A stretch of 64,000 nucleotides of DNA, from assembly GCA_050015055.1 (NCBI GenBank), contig JBEKCD010000012.1:1-64000 (forward strand), read 5' to 3'. Source of the DNA: JBEKCD01 sp050015055 (GTDB lineage: Archaea > Thermoproteota > Bathyarchaeia > Bathyarchaeales > Bathycorpusculaceae). Each line of letters starts with the position of its first letter. The stretch's first letter is position 1. Both the position numbers and the translations under genes were made by a program. The notes below the pieces were generated by a model. It saw only the letters and a list, made by a program, of their open reading frames with translations. It did no database searches and was not told the DNA's origin. Below are positions 50,394 to 59,291 of this stretch, one piece after another.

Positions 50394-51419
50394 TCACTTC
50401 TCCGTCCGAACAAATCTGAATTGGATGATAATGAGCGCAACGCCTATCAGTAGTATATAGAACGCGACCGCCGAAGCGTACCCAGCTTGGAAAGATCCAA
50501 CGTACCTATAAAGATATGTTGAGATGACGTCGGAGAGGCGACCTGGTCCTCCCCCTGTCAACACCCAGACTAAATCGAAGATTTTGAATGATGATGACAT
50601 TACGAGGACGAGCGCAAGTGCAATTGTATCCTTCATCATCGGCCATATCACTCGTCTGATCTTCTGGGTGTCAGATAGTCCGTCCACCCTCATCGAATCG
50701 TATATTGACGGGGAGATAGCCCGCAGACCTGCAGAATAGATGACTGCATACAATCCTATTCCTTGCCAGTTTGCTGCCACGAGTATTGCCAGCAGAGGCA
50801 CGGTAGAGCTCAAAGATATCGGAATTGTGGGCAGGCTGAAAAAGTTCAGTGCACTGTTTATGCGAAAGAACGCAATAAGAGAATTCAAGAGTCCATACTG
50901 AGCGTTGTAGATCCATTGCCACATAAGACCTACCGACACGAACGATAACACTATAGGAATGAGGGCCACTGAAAGAAAGACACTTCCGACCCTGCCGTAT
51001 TTTCGTGCCAACCATGCGAGGCTGAATCCCAACAAGAACTGTGCGACGGAATTGGCTGCCGTTATAATAACAGTGTTGTACAAAGCAAGCTGGAACTGAG
51101 GATCAGTGGCGATGTCAACATAGTTTTTGAAACCTATGAAATACTTGACTTGAGAAACGCCCGAGTATCTGTAAAACCCGAAAGACAATCCATTTATCAC
51201 AGGATAAATGAAAAAAAGAAAGTAGATGAAAAGCGCCGGACCCAGCAGCACGTAAAGCGTCCAGTTCTTCTTTATGCTCGCCTTGACTAGTGCCACAGGC
51301 GTGCGCGCGCTTTTCTTAGGAATGGCCAACGTCGTGTACAGAGTTCTGCTTTTTCTAAGCTGAGCCCTAATGGGGGCCATGCTTCTCTCTAATTGAGCAG
51401 GGATACGAAGCTTCACCAT
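50394..51419 (-). CDS. ABC transporter permease, MalF type (341 aa)
   Basis: A membrane protein with a basic cytoplasmic N-terminus of about 55 residues, then six helices (LYVLLGPALFIYFLFFIYPV first). The EAA loop reads YDSMRVDGLSDTQKIRRVIWP. It partners with the MalG-type gene downstream. A GCGCGCGC tract occurs at 51303-51310 within the N-terminal coding region. Length and topology are normal. Confidence 0.92.
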   Translation of the reverse strand: MVKLRIPAQLERSMAPIRAQLRKSRTLYTTLAIPKKSARTPVALVKASIKKNWTLYVLLGPALFIYFLFFIYPVINGLSFGFYRYSGVSQVKYFIGFKNYVDIATDPQFQLALYNTVIITAANSVAQFLLGFSLAWLARKYGRVGSVFLSVALIPIVLSFVSVGLMWQWIYNAQYGLLNSLIAFFRINSALNFFSLPTIPISLSSTVPLLAILVAANWQGIGLYAVIYSAGLRAISPSIYDSMRVDGLSDTQKIRRVIWPMMKDTIALALVLVMSSSFKIFDLVWVLTGGGPGRLSDVISTYLYRYVGSFQAGYASAVAFYILLIGVALIIIQFRFVRTEK

Positions 51420-51443
51420 CGTTATCTGTGCCTTGAGGGAGTC

Positions 51444-52748
51444 CTATCCGTGAACAGGTCCAATCACACTGACTGCCTGGGCTTCGTCAGCTTGAGCCGC
51501 GGCTAATGGCGTTGCTTGACCTGTGAACACGAGTAGGTTTTGTGTGTCCAGCGTGCTCGCTAATGCTGAGGGTGCTTGGCTTCCATATCTTACGATGAGC
51601 CCTGGGCCATTGTTGACCGCTGTCTGAATCGTCGTCATAACTGGTGGGTACGTGTTTGCTGGTAGAGCTACGTTCTGAGCGACTGGATTGTACGTCTGCT
51701 GCGCGTAGTTTATTATCCATTGTGGTTGTGATATGAATCGCAGGAAGTCTTCTGCTGTTGATTTCTGTTTGCTTGCATTTGCGACTGCTATGCTAGTGTA
51801 TTCGCCAAAGATGTACTTGTTTGCCTCAGGGTGATCTGTGAAGTAGGGCCACTGCACTACACCCAGCTGGAACGGTATCGAAGCATTGTCTTGAACCATT
51901 CCAACGCCCCATGTGCCTTGAATCCACATTGCAGCCTGTCCATTTTGAAACAGCGGCAACGCGCCTGAATCATAGTGGTCAATTGCCCAGCTTGATTGAA
52001 AGTCGCTACTGTTCACCCATTGCTGTATTTTCGTGAACGCGTTCTGGTAGTAGTTCGTGAAGTTTGTTTGACGTGTGAGGGCTTGCCCAAAGGCGTCAGG
52101 TCCATTTGCACGCTCGAATATGTAGCATTCTGGGAAAGTTAATGCCCACGTGTCCGCGCCACTCATGGCAACTGGGACGATGCCGTTTGCTTTGAACGTG
52201 TTGCAAGCGTTCTGGAATTGATCCCATGTCCAACCAGTGCCGATGGACGGAATTGTAACGTTATACTTGTTGAACAGTGCCTGATTAATGAATAGCCAAT
52301 CGGTTTGCAGTTCGTACGGAATCGCATATTGAAGACCGTTTCTGGTTTCTGTGGCTTTTGCGTTAGCGGGGATTTGCGTCTGAGCCCAGCTCTCGCTATA
52401 CAAGGCAGATATGTCTGCTACTGCGCTTTCATTGACGTATGTGTCAAGTTCTCCTCCACCATATGTTGAGAATAAGTCGGGCGGAGCACCGGCTCCAAGC
52501 GCCGTTGTTATCTTTGTGAAGAACTCATCACCTGTATACATCGAGACTTGAACGGTAACTCCAGTCGCATTCTTGTATGCTGCGCTCACATTGCTCCAGA
52601 AGTTGTCGACAGATGGTTCTCCTGCGAATGGAGCCCAAAACTGAAGTGTGACTCCTGATGTCTGGTTTTGCCAAACCCAGTAGACCGCAACTGCTGCGAT
52701 GAGTATGATGATGATGCCGACGATTGAGTACATGTATTTTCTTTGCAT
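51444..52748 (-). CDS. ABC transporter solute-binding protein, family 1 (434 aa)
   Basis: ATG 52748 follows AAGGAGGAG. A signal anchor spans residues 5-28 (YMYSIVGIIIILIAAVAVYW), so in this archaeon it is membrane-tethered outside the cell. The mature part begins VTLQFWAPFAGEPSVDNF and shows the cluster 1 pattern FTKITTALGAGAPPDLFSTY and NGQAAMWIQGTWGVGM. Many N-sequons suggest glycosylation. The family binds oligosaccharides or other polyols, but substrate range is wide. A decayed paralogue lies just upstream (53131-53420). Confidence 0.92.
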   Translation of the reverse strand: MQRKYMYSIVGIIIILIAAVAVYWVWQNQTSGVTLQFWAPFAGEPSVDNFWSNVSAAYKNATGVTVQVSMYTGDEFFTKITTALGAGAPPDLFSTYGGGELDTYVNESAVADISALYSESWAQTQIPANAKATETRNGLQYAIPYELQTDWLFINQALFNKYNVTIPSIGTGWTWDQFQNACNTFKANGIVPVAMSGADTWALTFPECYIFERANGPDAFGQALTRQTNFTNYYQNAFTKIQQWVNSSDFQSSWAIDHYDSGALPLFQNGQAAMWIQGTWGVGMVQDNASIPFQLGVVQWPYFTDHPEANKYIFGEYTSIAVANASKQKSTAEDFLRFISQPQWIINYAQQTYNPVAQNVALPANTYPPVMTTIQTAVNNGPGLIVRYGSQAPSALASTLDTQNLLVFTGQATPLAAAQADEAQAVSVIGPVHG

Positions 52749-52959
52749 TTCTAATTTTCTCCTCCTTTCTTACTTTGTTGCATATGCGTCAATATAATAC
52801 TTGCTGTGAACTGGCCCACAAAACTGTTTAAAAGAATACCGATGCAGCGAATTGATTTTTCACAAATGAACCCCAAGCCTCTTCCCAAAGAGACTTCAAA
52901 AGTAAGGTTTACTCTTGACACCTGTTCTGGCTCTTTTACGAATTTTAATGGAGAAAGAG

Positions 52960-53130
52960 AGAATCGGTTTTTCCATGAAATGCTCTTTCACTGTCTCTTC
53001 CGCTTCCCTCATCTTCTCTACTTCATCAACAGTCTTCAATGACCCTCCCTTGAAATGACTTTGCCGTCGACTATGACCGCGCACATACCGCTTCCTCTCG
53101 CGCAACAGACCAGAGCATTGATGATGCCGT
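52960..53130 (-). pseudogene. Remnant of amidohydrolase C-terminus
   Basis: The translated debris INALVCCARGSGMCAVIVDG, then KVISREGH and, after a frameshift, KTVDEVEKMREAEETVKEHF corresponds to the last ~60 residues of the intact amidohydrolase at 53529-54869 (STLVYCANSGDVETVIVDGR, then IKSVDERQLISKVEKR). No start or catalytic domain remains. It directly abuts a binding-protein remnant on the same strand. Confidence 0.65.
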
Positions 53131-53420
53131 TCGAGCGCCAGGTGAACAGGTCTAGACGCGAACCGTCTTCGAGGGCAATAGTTATTTTCGTGAAGAGCAT
53201 CGCCTGAATACGTTGAGACACGAAGTATTTCCAGTTGCATTATAATAGGCTAAAGCTACATTATTCCAAAATGATATAACAGTATTATCCTGAGAATGAA
53301 GCCCGGAAATCAATCGTCATTCCTCTATTGGATGTCTAGTTTTGGAGATAACATAAGCTCAACCGCTGCGCCGACTACGACCACGATAGCTACAACTGTG
53401 TCTAGATTTCTTCTTTGCAG
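53131..53420 (-). pseudogene. Remnant of solute-binding protein N-terminus
   Basis: From 53420 leftward the bases retain a purine-rich SD-like region, then CTG where the intact paralogue has ATG, then LQRRNLDTVVAIVVVVGAAV (signal anchor). Later come FWNNVALAYYNATG, VSTYSGDA and FTKITIALEDGSRLDLF, in shifting frames. The intact protein at 51444-52748 reads FWSNVSAAYKNATG, VSMYTGDE and FTKITTALGAGAPPDLF at the same spacings. It is a decayed duplicate with stop and frameshift mutations, ending abruptly in amidohydrolase sequence. Confidence 0.75.
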
Positions 53421-53528
53421 TTTCTTCTCCTCTTACTGGTCGAAACATCAATTCAGAGAACAGGTACACAGTCTTTGCAATTGATAACCTTTCTACAAGT
53501 ATTGCCATCAGAACTGAAGCCCGCGCAT

Positions 53529-54869
53529 TCAGATGCTGGACCGATCTTTTATTCTCTTCTCGACTTTCGAAATCAGTTGTCTTTCGTCGACAGATTTGAT
53601 CCTATGATCTTGCACTACAATTCTTCCGTCAACGATAACGGTCTCGACATCTCCAGAGTTCGCGCAGTAGACTAGCGTACTGACAATATCATTGAGAGGC
53701 CTCAAGTGAACACTTCCAACATCAACGAGGATCATGTCTGCTTTCTTTCCCATCTCCAAAGATCCCACGTCTTCCTCAAGCCCCACGCTCTTGGCTCCAT
53801 CAATAGTCGCCATCTTCAATACGTCATAAGAAGAGATAACAGACGCATCCAGATTTGCAACCTTATGCAAGAGCGCGGCGGTTCTCATCTCCTCAAGCAT
53901 ATCCATATTGTCATTGCTTGCACATCCATCCGTACCCAGAGAGACGGTTATTCCCCTTTTCAACATTGAAGGAACAGGAGCGACGCCCGAGGCGAGTTTC
54001 ATATTGCTCTCAGGATTATGTGAGACGCTGGTGCCTGTCTTCTGCAACAGGCCAATTTCTCTACCCGAAATCCACACGCAGTGAACAGCCGAAACATCAT
54101 TTCCTAAGAAACCAATGCTGTCCAAATAATCAAACGGCAGTTTGCCAGTCTCCTTCATGATCAGATCACGCTCGTTCTTGGTTTCAGAAACATGTATCGT
54201 TATTCGCATTCGCTTCTTTCCAGCTTGTTCTTTTATTTCCTGCAAATACTCTTTTGAACAAATGTACGGAGTAGAAGGTGCAAACATGCACTGTATCCGA
54301 CCATTCTCTGTGCCGTGCCATTTCCCAATTATCTGATCAAAAAACTCCATCGCTTGTTCTCTAGGGAGCAAGACTTCTTGGGGGACCCATTGATCCGCAA
54401 GGTTCATAGCGTAGAAACCCCTAATTCCAGTAAGTTTGAAAGCCTCTGGAACGAGAGGATTTCTCAAATCCATGTCGACCAAACAAGTAGTTCCAGACTT
54501 GAGAGCTTCAACACAGCCCAACAACGCAGCATAGTATCCGACTTCAAAATCTCCGTTTAAAGCATCTTGAAACTGAGTCTTCACCAAAGGCATCTCGACA
54601 TCAGAGATCCAATCAAAAAGCGGGAGGTCGTCTCTCCTCCCTTTCAACAGATTTTGGAAAAGGTGCGTATGAGTGTTCACAAAACCCGGAAGAACAACTT
54701 TTCCTTTTGCATCCAACTCTACATCAGCAGAATAATCCGTCTCTATCCTTTCACTATCACCGACGTCGATTATTCTGCCATCCTCAATCACCAGTCCTCC
54801 ATTTTTGAGTATCCGTTTATCTTCGTCCATCGTTACGATTATTCCTTTCTTTATTACGATGTCAGCCAT
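53529..54869 (-). CDS. Amidohydrolase, SsnA/ATZ-TRZ deaminase type (446 aa)
   Basis: ATG 54869 follows AAGGA. Metal ligands: LPGFVNTHTHLFQNLLKG, ITIHVSETKNERD, VHCVWISGREIGLL and VSLGTDGCASNDNMDM. This subgroup contains purine and pterin deaminases, S-adenosylhomocysteine/methylthioadenosine deaminases, triazine hydrolases and the SsnA proteins. Adjacent genes encode an ABC importer and pterin C1 enzymes, favouring deamination of an imported heterocycle; this is inference. A duplicate C-terminal fragment lies at 52960-53130. Confidence 0.87.
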   Translation of the reverse strand: MADIVIKKGIIVTMDEDKRILKNGGLVIEDGRIIDVGDSERIETDYSADVELDAKGKVVLPGFVNTHTHLFQNLLKGRRDDLPLFDWISDVEMPLVKTQFQDALNGDFEVGYYAALLGCVEALKSGTTCLVDMDLRNPLVPEAFKLTGIRGFYAMNLADQWVPQEVLLPREQAMEFFDQIIGKWHGTENGRIQCMFAPSTPYICSKEYLQEIKEQAGKKRMRITIHVSETKNERDLIMKETGKLPFDYLDSIGFLGNDVSAVHCVWISGREIGLLQKTGTSVSHNPESNMKLASGVAPVPSMLKRGITVSLGTDGCASNDNMDMLEEMRTAALLHKVANLDASVISSYDVLKMATIDGAKSVGLEEDVGSLEMGKKADMILVDVGSVHLRPLNDIVSTLVYCANSGDVETVIVDGRIVVQDHRIKSVDERQLISKVEKRIKDRSSI

Positions 54870-55048
54870 GGCCGAATTCCTTCAAACGTTGAATAACAAT
54901 TATAATACCACCTTTTATCCTTATTTAATCTATTGAAACTCCGAAAATCACTTGACTCACATTTCATTTGTTTGCAGATGATTCAAGGACAAAGTTTATA
55001 GCATGTCACCGCGATTAGTAGTTCAGTCGAAACCATGGAGAGACTTAG

Positions 55049-56107
55049 ATGAGTTTTATGGACAAGATGCTGAAACGATGGGAAAAAGTAAGCATAAATC
55101 AACGTTCACTGGATATCGTTAAGGAAATGATCAAGAACAGCGACCGACTGAACGTCGCCGTTGAAGAACTGAAAAACGGGACAACGATACTTGACTGCGG
55201 AGTAAACGTGTCCGGAGGCTACAAAGCTGGAGAACTGACCACAAAAATAGCTTTCGGAGGGTTCGGAGAAGCACAGGTAACCGCTGTCACTTATGATGAC
55301 CTGACTCTACCTGTCCTCATCCACTACACAGATTTTCCACCTTTCATAGCCCTTTCCATGTACGTGTGGGTTGGGGTGATCCCGCCACCGCACGTTGGAA
55401 CCAAAAAGTTCACGGCTTGGATATCAGGACCGGCGAAGGCTATAGCTCAAGAACCAGCCAAAATATTTGAGAAATGGCCCTACAAAGATCCTCACCCTGA
55501 TAACGCGGTCCTCTTGGTCCAAACACGTTCGCGCATAGATGGTCTTCCAGATGAAGAATTCTCAAAAATCATCGCAAAGAGGTGCAGAATCGACCCGAAA
55601 AATCTGTACCTGGTTGTCATTCCCACAGACAGCATAACGGGAACAACTCAAACCTCCTCGAGAGGTGTGGAAGACATGTTCTGGCGACTCACGGAATATT
55701 ACAAGATTCCTTATCGTCGAATAGAGAACGTTATGGGAACCACACCGATTTCGCCGGTTTCGCCGAAAGCTCTGCAGGAACCTTGCAGCTGGCCCGATGA
55801 CATGATCAGATATGGCGGTACAGTTCACTGTTGGGTTCGTTCAGAAGAAGGAGAGGATTTCGGGACGATGGTAAAGGAATCAGTAATAGAGAACTATCCG
55901 AACACCTTCGGTACATCATTCTACCACATGGCAGTGGAAGAAAAGAAGTACATCGATCCGACGTTGGATTTGCACAAGCTTGCTAAAGAAGGACTTGGTT
56001 TCATAATTGGAGAGTTCGCCATAAGCGACACTAGGACAGGAAGGATGCACAAGGCTGGCAGAGTTCACAAAGACATTATTGGAAGACTCATGAGCAATCC
56101 TTGGTAA
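55049..56107 (+). CDS. mch: Mch-like protein 1 (methenyl-H4MPT cyclohydrolase family, 352 aa)
   Basis: ATG 55049 with GGAGAG upstream. Family marks are GTTILDCGVNVSGGYKAGEL, ISGPAKAIAQEPAKIFEKW, LPDEEFSKIIAKRCRIDPKN and MIRYGGTVHCWV. Mch interconverts methenyl- and formyl-tetrahydromethanopterin. This copy is diverged: the usual DHPAIATLG block reads DFPPFIALSMYVW, and the protein is about 30 residues longer than typical. A second Mch-like gene lies two genes downstream with an Ftr-like gene between. A changed pterin or C1 substrate is possible. Confidence 0.8.
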   Translation: MSFMDKMLKRWEKVSINQRSLDIVKEMIKNSDRLNVAVEELKNGTTILDCGVNVSGGYKAGELTTKIAFGGFGEAQVTAVTYDDLTLPVLIHYTDFPPFIALSMYVWVGVIPPPHVGTKKFTAWISGPAKAIAQEPAKIFEKWPYKDPHPDNAVLLVQTRSRIDGLPDEEFSKIIAKRCRIDPKNLYLVVIPTDSITGTTQTSSRGVEDMFWRLTEYYKIPYRRIENVMGTTPISPVSPKALQEPCSWPDDMIRYGGTVHCWVRSEEGEDFGTMVKESVIENYPNTFGTSFYHMAVEEKKYIDPTLDLHKLAKEGLGFIIGEFAISDTRTGRMHKAGRVHKDIIGRLMSNPW

Positions 56108-56142
56108 GACGAGAGCACCAACGACCACGGACTTGCAATCCG

Positions 56143-57105
56143 ATGCTGAAGATCAATGGCGTGGACATCGAAGACACCTACATAGAATCCAGCGAAATAA
56201 TATCCTCCGAAATCCTCGTAACCAGCATCACAAGAGAAGTTGCGCTGGCCAACGCTCAACGACTGTGCAGGGGAATCATAACCTTCTCGCCGATCGAAGG
56301 CTTTCTGGGCAACTCTGTATCGCCAACGAAAACCCCTGATAGGAGACCAGGCTTCCTTGTCCTTCTGCGAGGAAATAGAAGCATGAGCATTGAAACTGAA
56401 GACGGAAGGAAAATGTTTGAAGACGCATTCACTAACATGCTCTGCCAAACTCCACACATGCCCACAGTTGCAGTTTTCAACGCAGTCCCGAAAAGAAAAA
56501 CACTTGCTACAACGAACTCGGGCGAAACGGTCGGGCGCTGGGGCGACGGCTACGAGACGGAAGACCAGCTCGAAGGAAGAAGAATATACCGCATTCCAGT
56601 GATGAGTGGCGAATCGATAGTCGAGAAATCCTTTGGATTAACCACAAGTTTTGATGGTGCATTTGAGCTCTTCTGTCAAGACATTTCTTGCGCCCTATTG
56701 GCAACCAGAGCCGCAGCCGAGAGGGTTCAAGATGAGGTTGATGGAGCCTTTGTGATGCACCCGTTTGGAGGTTTGAATGGAGCGAAAATTGGAGGCGTTA
56801 ATTACACAAACGAAAAAGCGACAAGCACAACTTTCTTGTGCCCGACGATCCGTAACAGGATCGCGGAAACTAGAGTCCCTCTAGGAGTCAACACTGTTAT
56901 TGAGTATCTGGTCTGGAGTCTAGACCTTGGAACCGTGAAAAAGGGCTTGAGAGTCTCCTTGGACACGATAACAAGAATACAAGGAATAACAGGAATAAGC
57001 AGCTTCAATCAAGGAGGTCTCTGGGGGAAAAACAAGATATATCTGCGAGAACTCGTTGAAAACTCGCATGAGACCTCCGAGTCCAAGTACGCTCAAGAAA
57101 CCTGA
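56143..57105 (+). CDS. ftr: Ftr-like formyltransferase (formylmethanofuran:H4MPT family, 320 aa)
   Basis: ATG 56143 gives the family start LKINGVDIEDTYIESSEI. Other landmarks are TPDRRPGFLVLLRGN, WGDGYETEDQLEGRRIYRIP and SIVEKSFGLTTSFDGAF, all in the order found in Ftr of methanogens (FFGDGYQ-type motif, then IPVVEGEFIVEDSFG-type). Ftr moves a formyl group between methanofuran and H4MPT. The C-terminal half is less conserved. No formylmethanofuran dehydrogenase is present here, so the formyl donor could differ. It is closely spaced with Mch-like genes on both sides. Confidence 0.8.
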   Translation: MLKINGVDIEDTYIESSEIISSEILVTSITREVALANAQRLCRGIITFSPIEGFLGNSVSPTKTPDRRPGFLVLLRGNRSMSIETEDGRKMFEDAFTNMLCQTPHMPTVAVFNAVPKRKTLATTNSGETVGRWGDGYETEDQLEGRRIYRIPVMSGESIVEKSFGLTTSFDGAFELFCQDISCALLATRAAAERVQDEVDGAFVMHPFGGLNGAKIGGVNYTNEKATSTTFLCPTIRNRIAETRVPLGVNTVIEYLVWSLDLGTVKKGLRVSLDTITRIQGITGISSFNQGGLWGKNKIYLRELVENSHETSESKYAQET

Positions 57106-57115
57106 TGAATTCAAC

Positions 57116-58123
57116 ATGCCCATAATAAGAGTTAATGAAATTTCTTTCAGGATAGTTAACCGAATTCTGGAGTGCCCCGAGAAGTTCGGTGTAGTAGTCA
57201 CAAAGTCGGACAGTGGAGCCACCATTCTGGATTGTGGAGTCCATGCACGAGGAGGATTTGAAGTTGGCAGACTGATTATCGAGATCTGTCTCGGTGGACT
57301 TGGCAAGGCATCGTTGACCATGGTACAACTCGGAGATCTGACACTCCCCGCAGCAACAGTAGTAACAGACTCGCCTGCTATTGCTACTTTGGGCGTCCAA
57401 GCGGGCTATCCCTTGCTTGAACAGAAAGAAACAACCTCAACTGCCTCTGGTCCTGCAAGAGTTCTGGCGCAGAAGCCTAAGGAACTCTTTGACATGCTGG
57501 ATGTTAATGACGACTCCAGGGTCGGCATAATAGTACTTCAAATGGACAACCTGCCTTCCGTGCAGTTGTCCAAAAGAATCGCTGCGGAATGCAATATTGA
57601 TCCTGCATCCTTGTTCATGCTCATAACTCCCCTACGAAGCATTGCAGGCGCGACCCAGATTGCAGGCCGAGCAATAGAAGATGTTACATTCACAATGTGG
57701 GAAATTCTCCACCATGATGTGAGAAAAGTCAGACAAATGATTGGAACAGCTCCGATAGCGCCCGTCTGCCCATCGGACGAGATGAAGACATTTCCAGATG
57801 ATTTCCTTTGCTATGGTGGAACAGTGTACATGACCATAGAGCCAGACAATGAAGACATACACAGACTTGCGAAGGAACTAGTGTTTGAGTCCACCCCTAT
57901 CTACGGAAAAACCTTTTCAGAATTGCTGAAACACGCAAAAAACGATTTCAAGAAAATCCCCGGCTACCCCGCTATCTTTCGACCAGCCCACGTTATGATA
58001 AACAACCTGAAGACAGGGGAAGTATGTGAGGCCGGCAAAGTGAATCCCTTAACGATAAGAAAATGCCTCAGACTGAGCAAAGCACAGAATCCACGGGTTC
58101 ACGATGTCATGGGCAAACCTTAA
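57116..58123 (+). CDS. mch: Mch-like protein 2 (methenyl-H4MPT cyclohydrolase family, 335 aa)
   Basis: I choose ATG 57116 (PIIRVNEISFRIVNRIL), as an upstream TTG/ATG would overlap the Ftr-like gene. It carries SGATILDCGVHARGGFEVGR, EICLGGLGKASLTM, VVTDSPAIATLGVQAGYPL and TASGPARVLAQKPKELF, closer to true Mch than the first copy. Likely reaction: reversible hydrolysis of methenyl-H4MPT. Having two Mch-like proteins in one operon is unusual. The ABC ATPase gene follows after 55 nt on the same strand. Confidence 0.82.
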   Translation: MPIIRVNEISFRIVNRILECPEKFGVVVTKSDSGATILDCGVHARGGFEVGRLIIEICLGGLGKASLTMVQLGDLTLPAATVVTDSPAIATLGVQAGYPLLEQKETTSTASGPARVLAQKPKELFDMLDVNDDSRVGIIVLQMDNLPSVQLSKRIAAECNIDPASLFMLITPLRSIAGATQIAGRAIEDVTFTMWEILHHDVRKVRQMIGTAPIAPVCPSDEMKTFPDDFLCYGGTVYMTIEPDNEDIHRLAKELVFESTPIYGKTFSELLKHAKNDFKKIPGYPAIFRPAHVMINNLKTGEVCEAGKVNPLTIRKCLRLSKAQNPRVHDVMGKP

Positions 58124-58178
58124 GACACAGAAAAGAGTCTTGGTTACCAACAAAAGCTGAACAACGTGTGAAAAATAG

Positions 58179-59273
58179 TTGGTAAAAATAACTCTTAAGA
58201 ACCTCTGCAAACACTTCAAGAAAGTGAAAGCTGTAGACGAGTTGAACCTTGAGATAGAGGACGGCGAGTTCCTTGTTCTGCTCGGACCTTCTGGATGCGG
58301 CAAAACAACGACCCTCAGGATGATTGCAGGACTAGAGCAACCGACGAGCGGAGACATCTTCTTTGATAAAAAACGTGTGACTGACCTTGAACCGAAGGAA
58401 CGAAAAGTTGCCATGGTTTTCCAGGACTATGCTCTTTATCCACACATGTCAGTTTATGACAACATCACTCTATGCCTCCAAGTCACAAATGTTCCGAAAG
58501 AAGAGATTAAGAAGAGAGCCCAGGAAACGGCGGATCTACTTCAGATTGGAGACCTCATGGACCGCAGGCCTGGCCAACTCAGCGGAGGACAAAGACAACG
58601 CGTCGCTTTAGCCAGGGCGGCAATCAGGAAGCCTTCCATCTACCTTTTGGACGAGCCACTGTCAAACATAGACGCGATCCTGAGAATCAAGATGAGAGGC
58701 GAATTAAAGAAGCTGCACGAAAGGCTGAAGACGACCACGGTTTATGTCACTCATGACCAGGCCGAAGCAATGGTGCTTGCTGACAGAATAGCCGTTATGA
58801 AGGACGGTTTGCTGCATCAAATTGACAAGCCGCTGAACATTTACGATCACCCAATCAACAAGTTCGTCGCTACGTTCGTGGGCATACCAGTCATGAATTT
58901 CATTGATTGCCACTTATCGGAAAAGAACGGTGAGCCATACGTGGACACTGGCGCATTCCAAATGGAAATCTCTGAAAGCAGCAGAGACTCAATGAGAGAG
59001 AAAGAGTTCACTGAGCGCGATGCAGTCATGGGCATCAGACCCGAACACGTTTATGTGAACAAAGAACAGTCCAAAGGCGGGTTAGAAGCCAAAGTCTGGC
59101 TTTTCCAGCATTTCGGGGACACTGGATACGCAAGTCTGGAAATCGGGTCATCCATAATCACAGCGAAAGTTGATCCTCTCTTCAGGTTTGAAGAAGGAGA
59201 AAAAGTTTTTGTGAAGTTTAACGATCAGCGCATTCATATTTTTGACAAAGCGACTGAGAAAACCATTTTCTAA
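58179..59273 (+). CDS. ABC transporter ATPase, MalK/UgpC type (364 aa)
   Basis: Start TTG 58179. Walker A GPSGCGKTTT is at about 36-45, Q-loop VFQDYALYPHMSVYDN, signature LSGGQRQRVALARA, and Walker B IYLLDEPLSNID. A C-terminal TOBE/OB domain (MGIRPEHVYVNKEQ) is typical of sugar importers. It most likely energises the importer at 49532-52748, encoded on the other strand about 6 kb away. Its tight spacing after the Mch/Ftr genes suggests co-expression of import and C1 chemistry. Confidence 0.92.
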   Translation: MVKITLKNLCKHFKKVKAVDELNLEIEDGEFLVLLGPSGCGKTTTLRMIAGLEQPTSGDIFFDKKRVTDLEPKERKVAMVFQDYALYPHMSVYDNITLCLQVTNVPKEEIKKRAQETADLLQIGDLMDRRPGQLSGGQRQRVALARAAIRKPSIYLLDEPLSNIDAILRIKMRGELKKLHERLKTTTVYVTHDQAEAMVLADRIAVMKDGLLHQIDKPLNIYDHPINKFVATFVGIPVMNFIDCHLSEKNGEPYVDTGAFQMEISESSRDSMREKEFTERDAVMGIRPEHVYVNKEQSKGGLEAKVWLFQHFGDTGYASLEIGSSIITAKVDPLFRFEEGEKVFVKFNDQRIHIFDKATEKTIF

Positions 59274-59291
59274 GTGACTTCAGCTGCTTGC

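Noticed and set aside
49692..50739. Plus-strand frames inside the permease genes
   Set aside because: Antisense to clear MalF/MalG-type permeases, with no SD.
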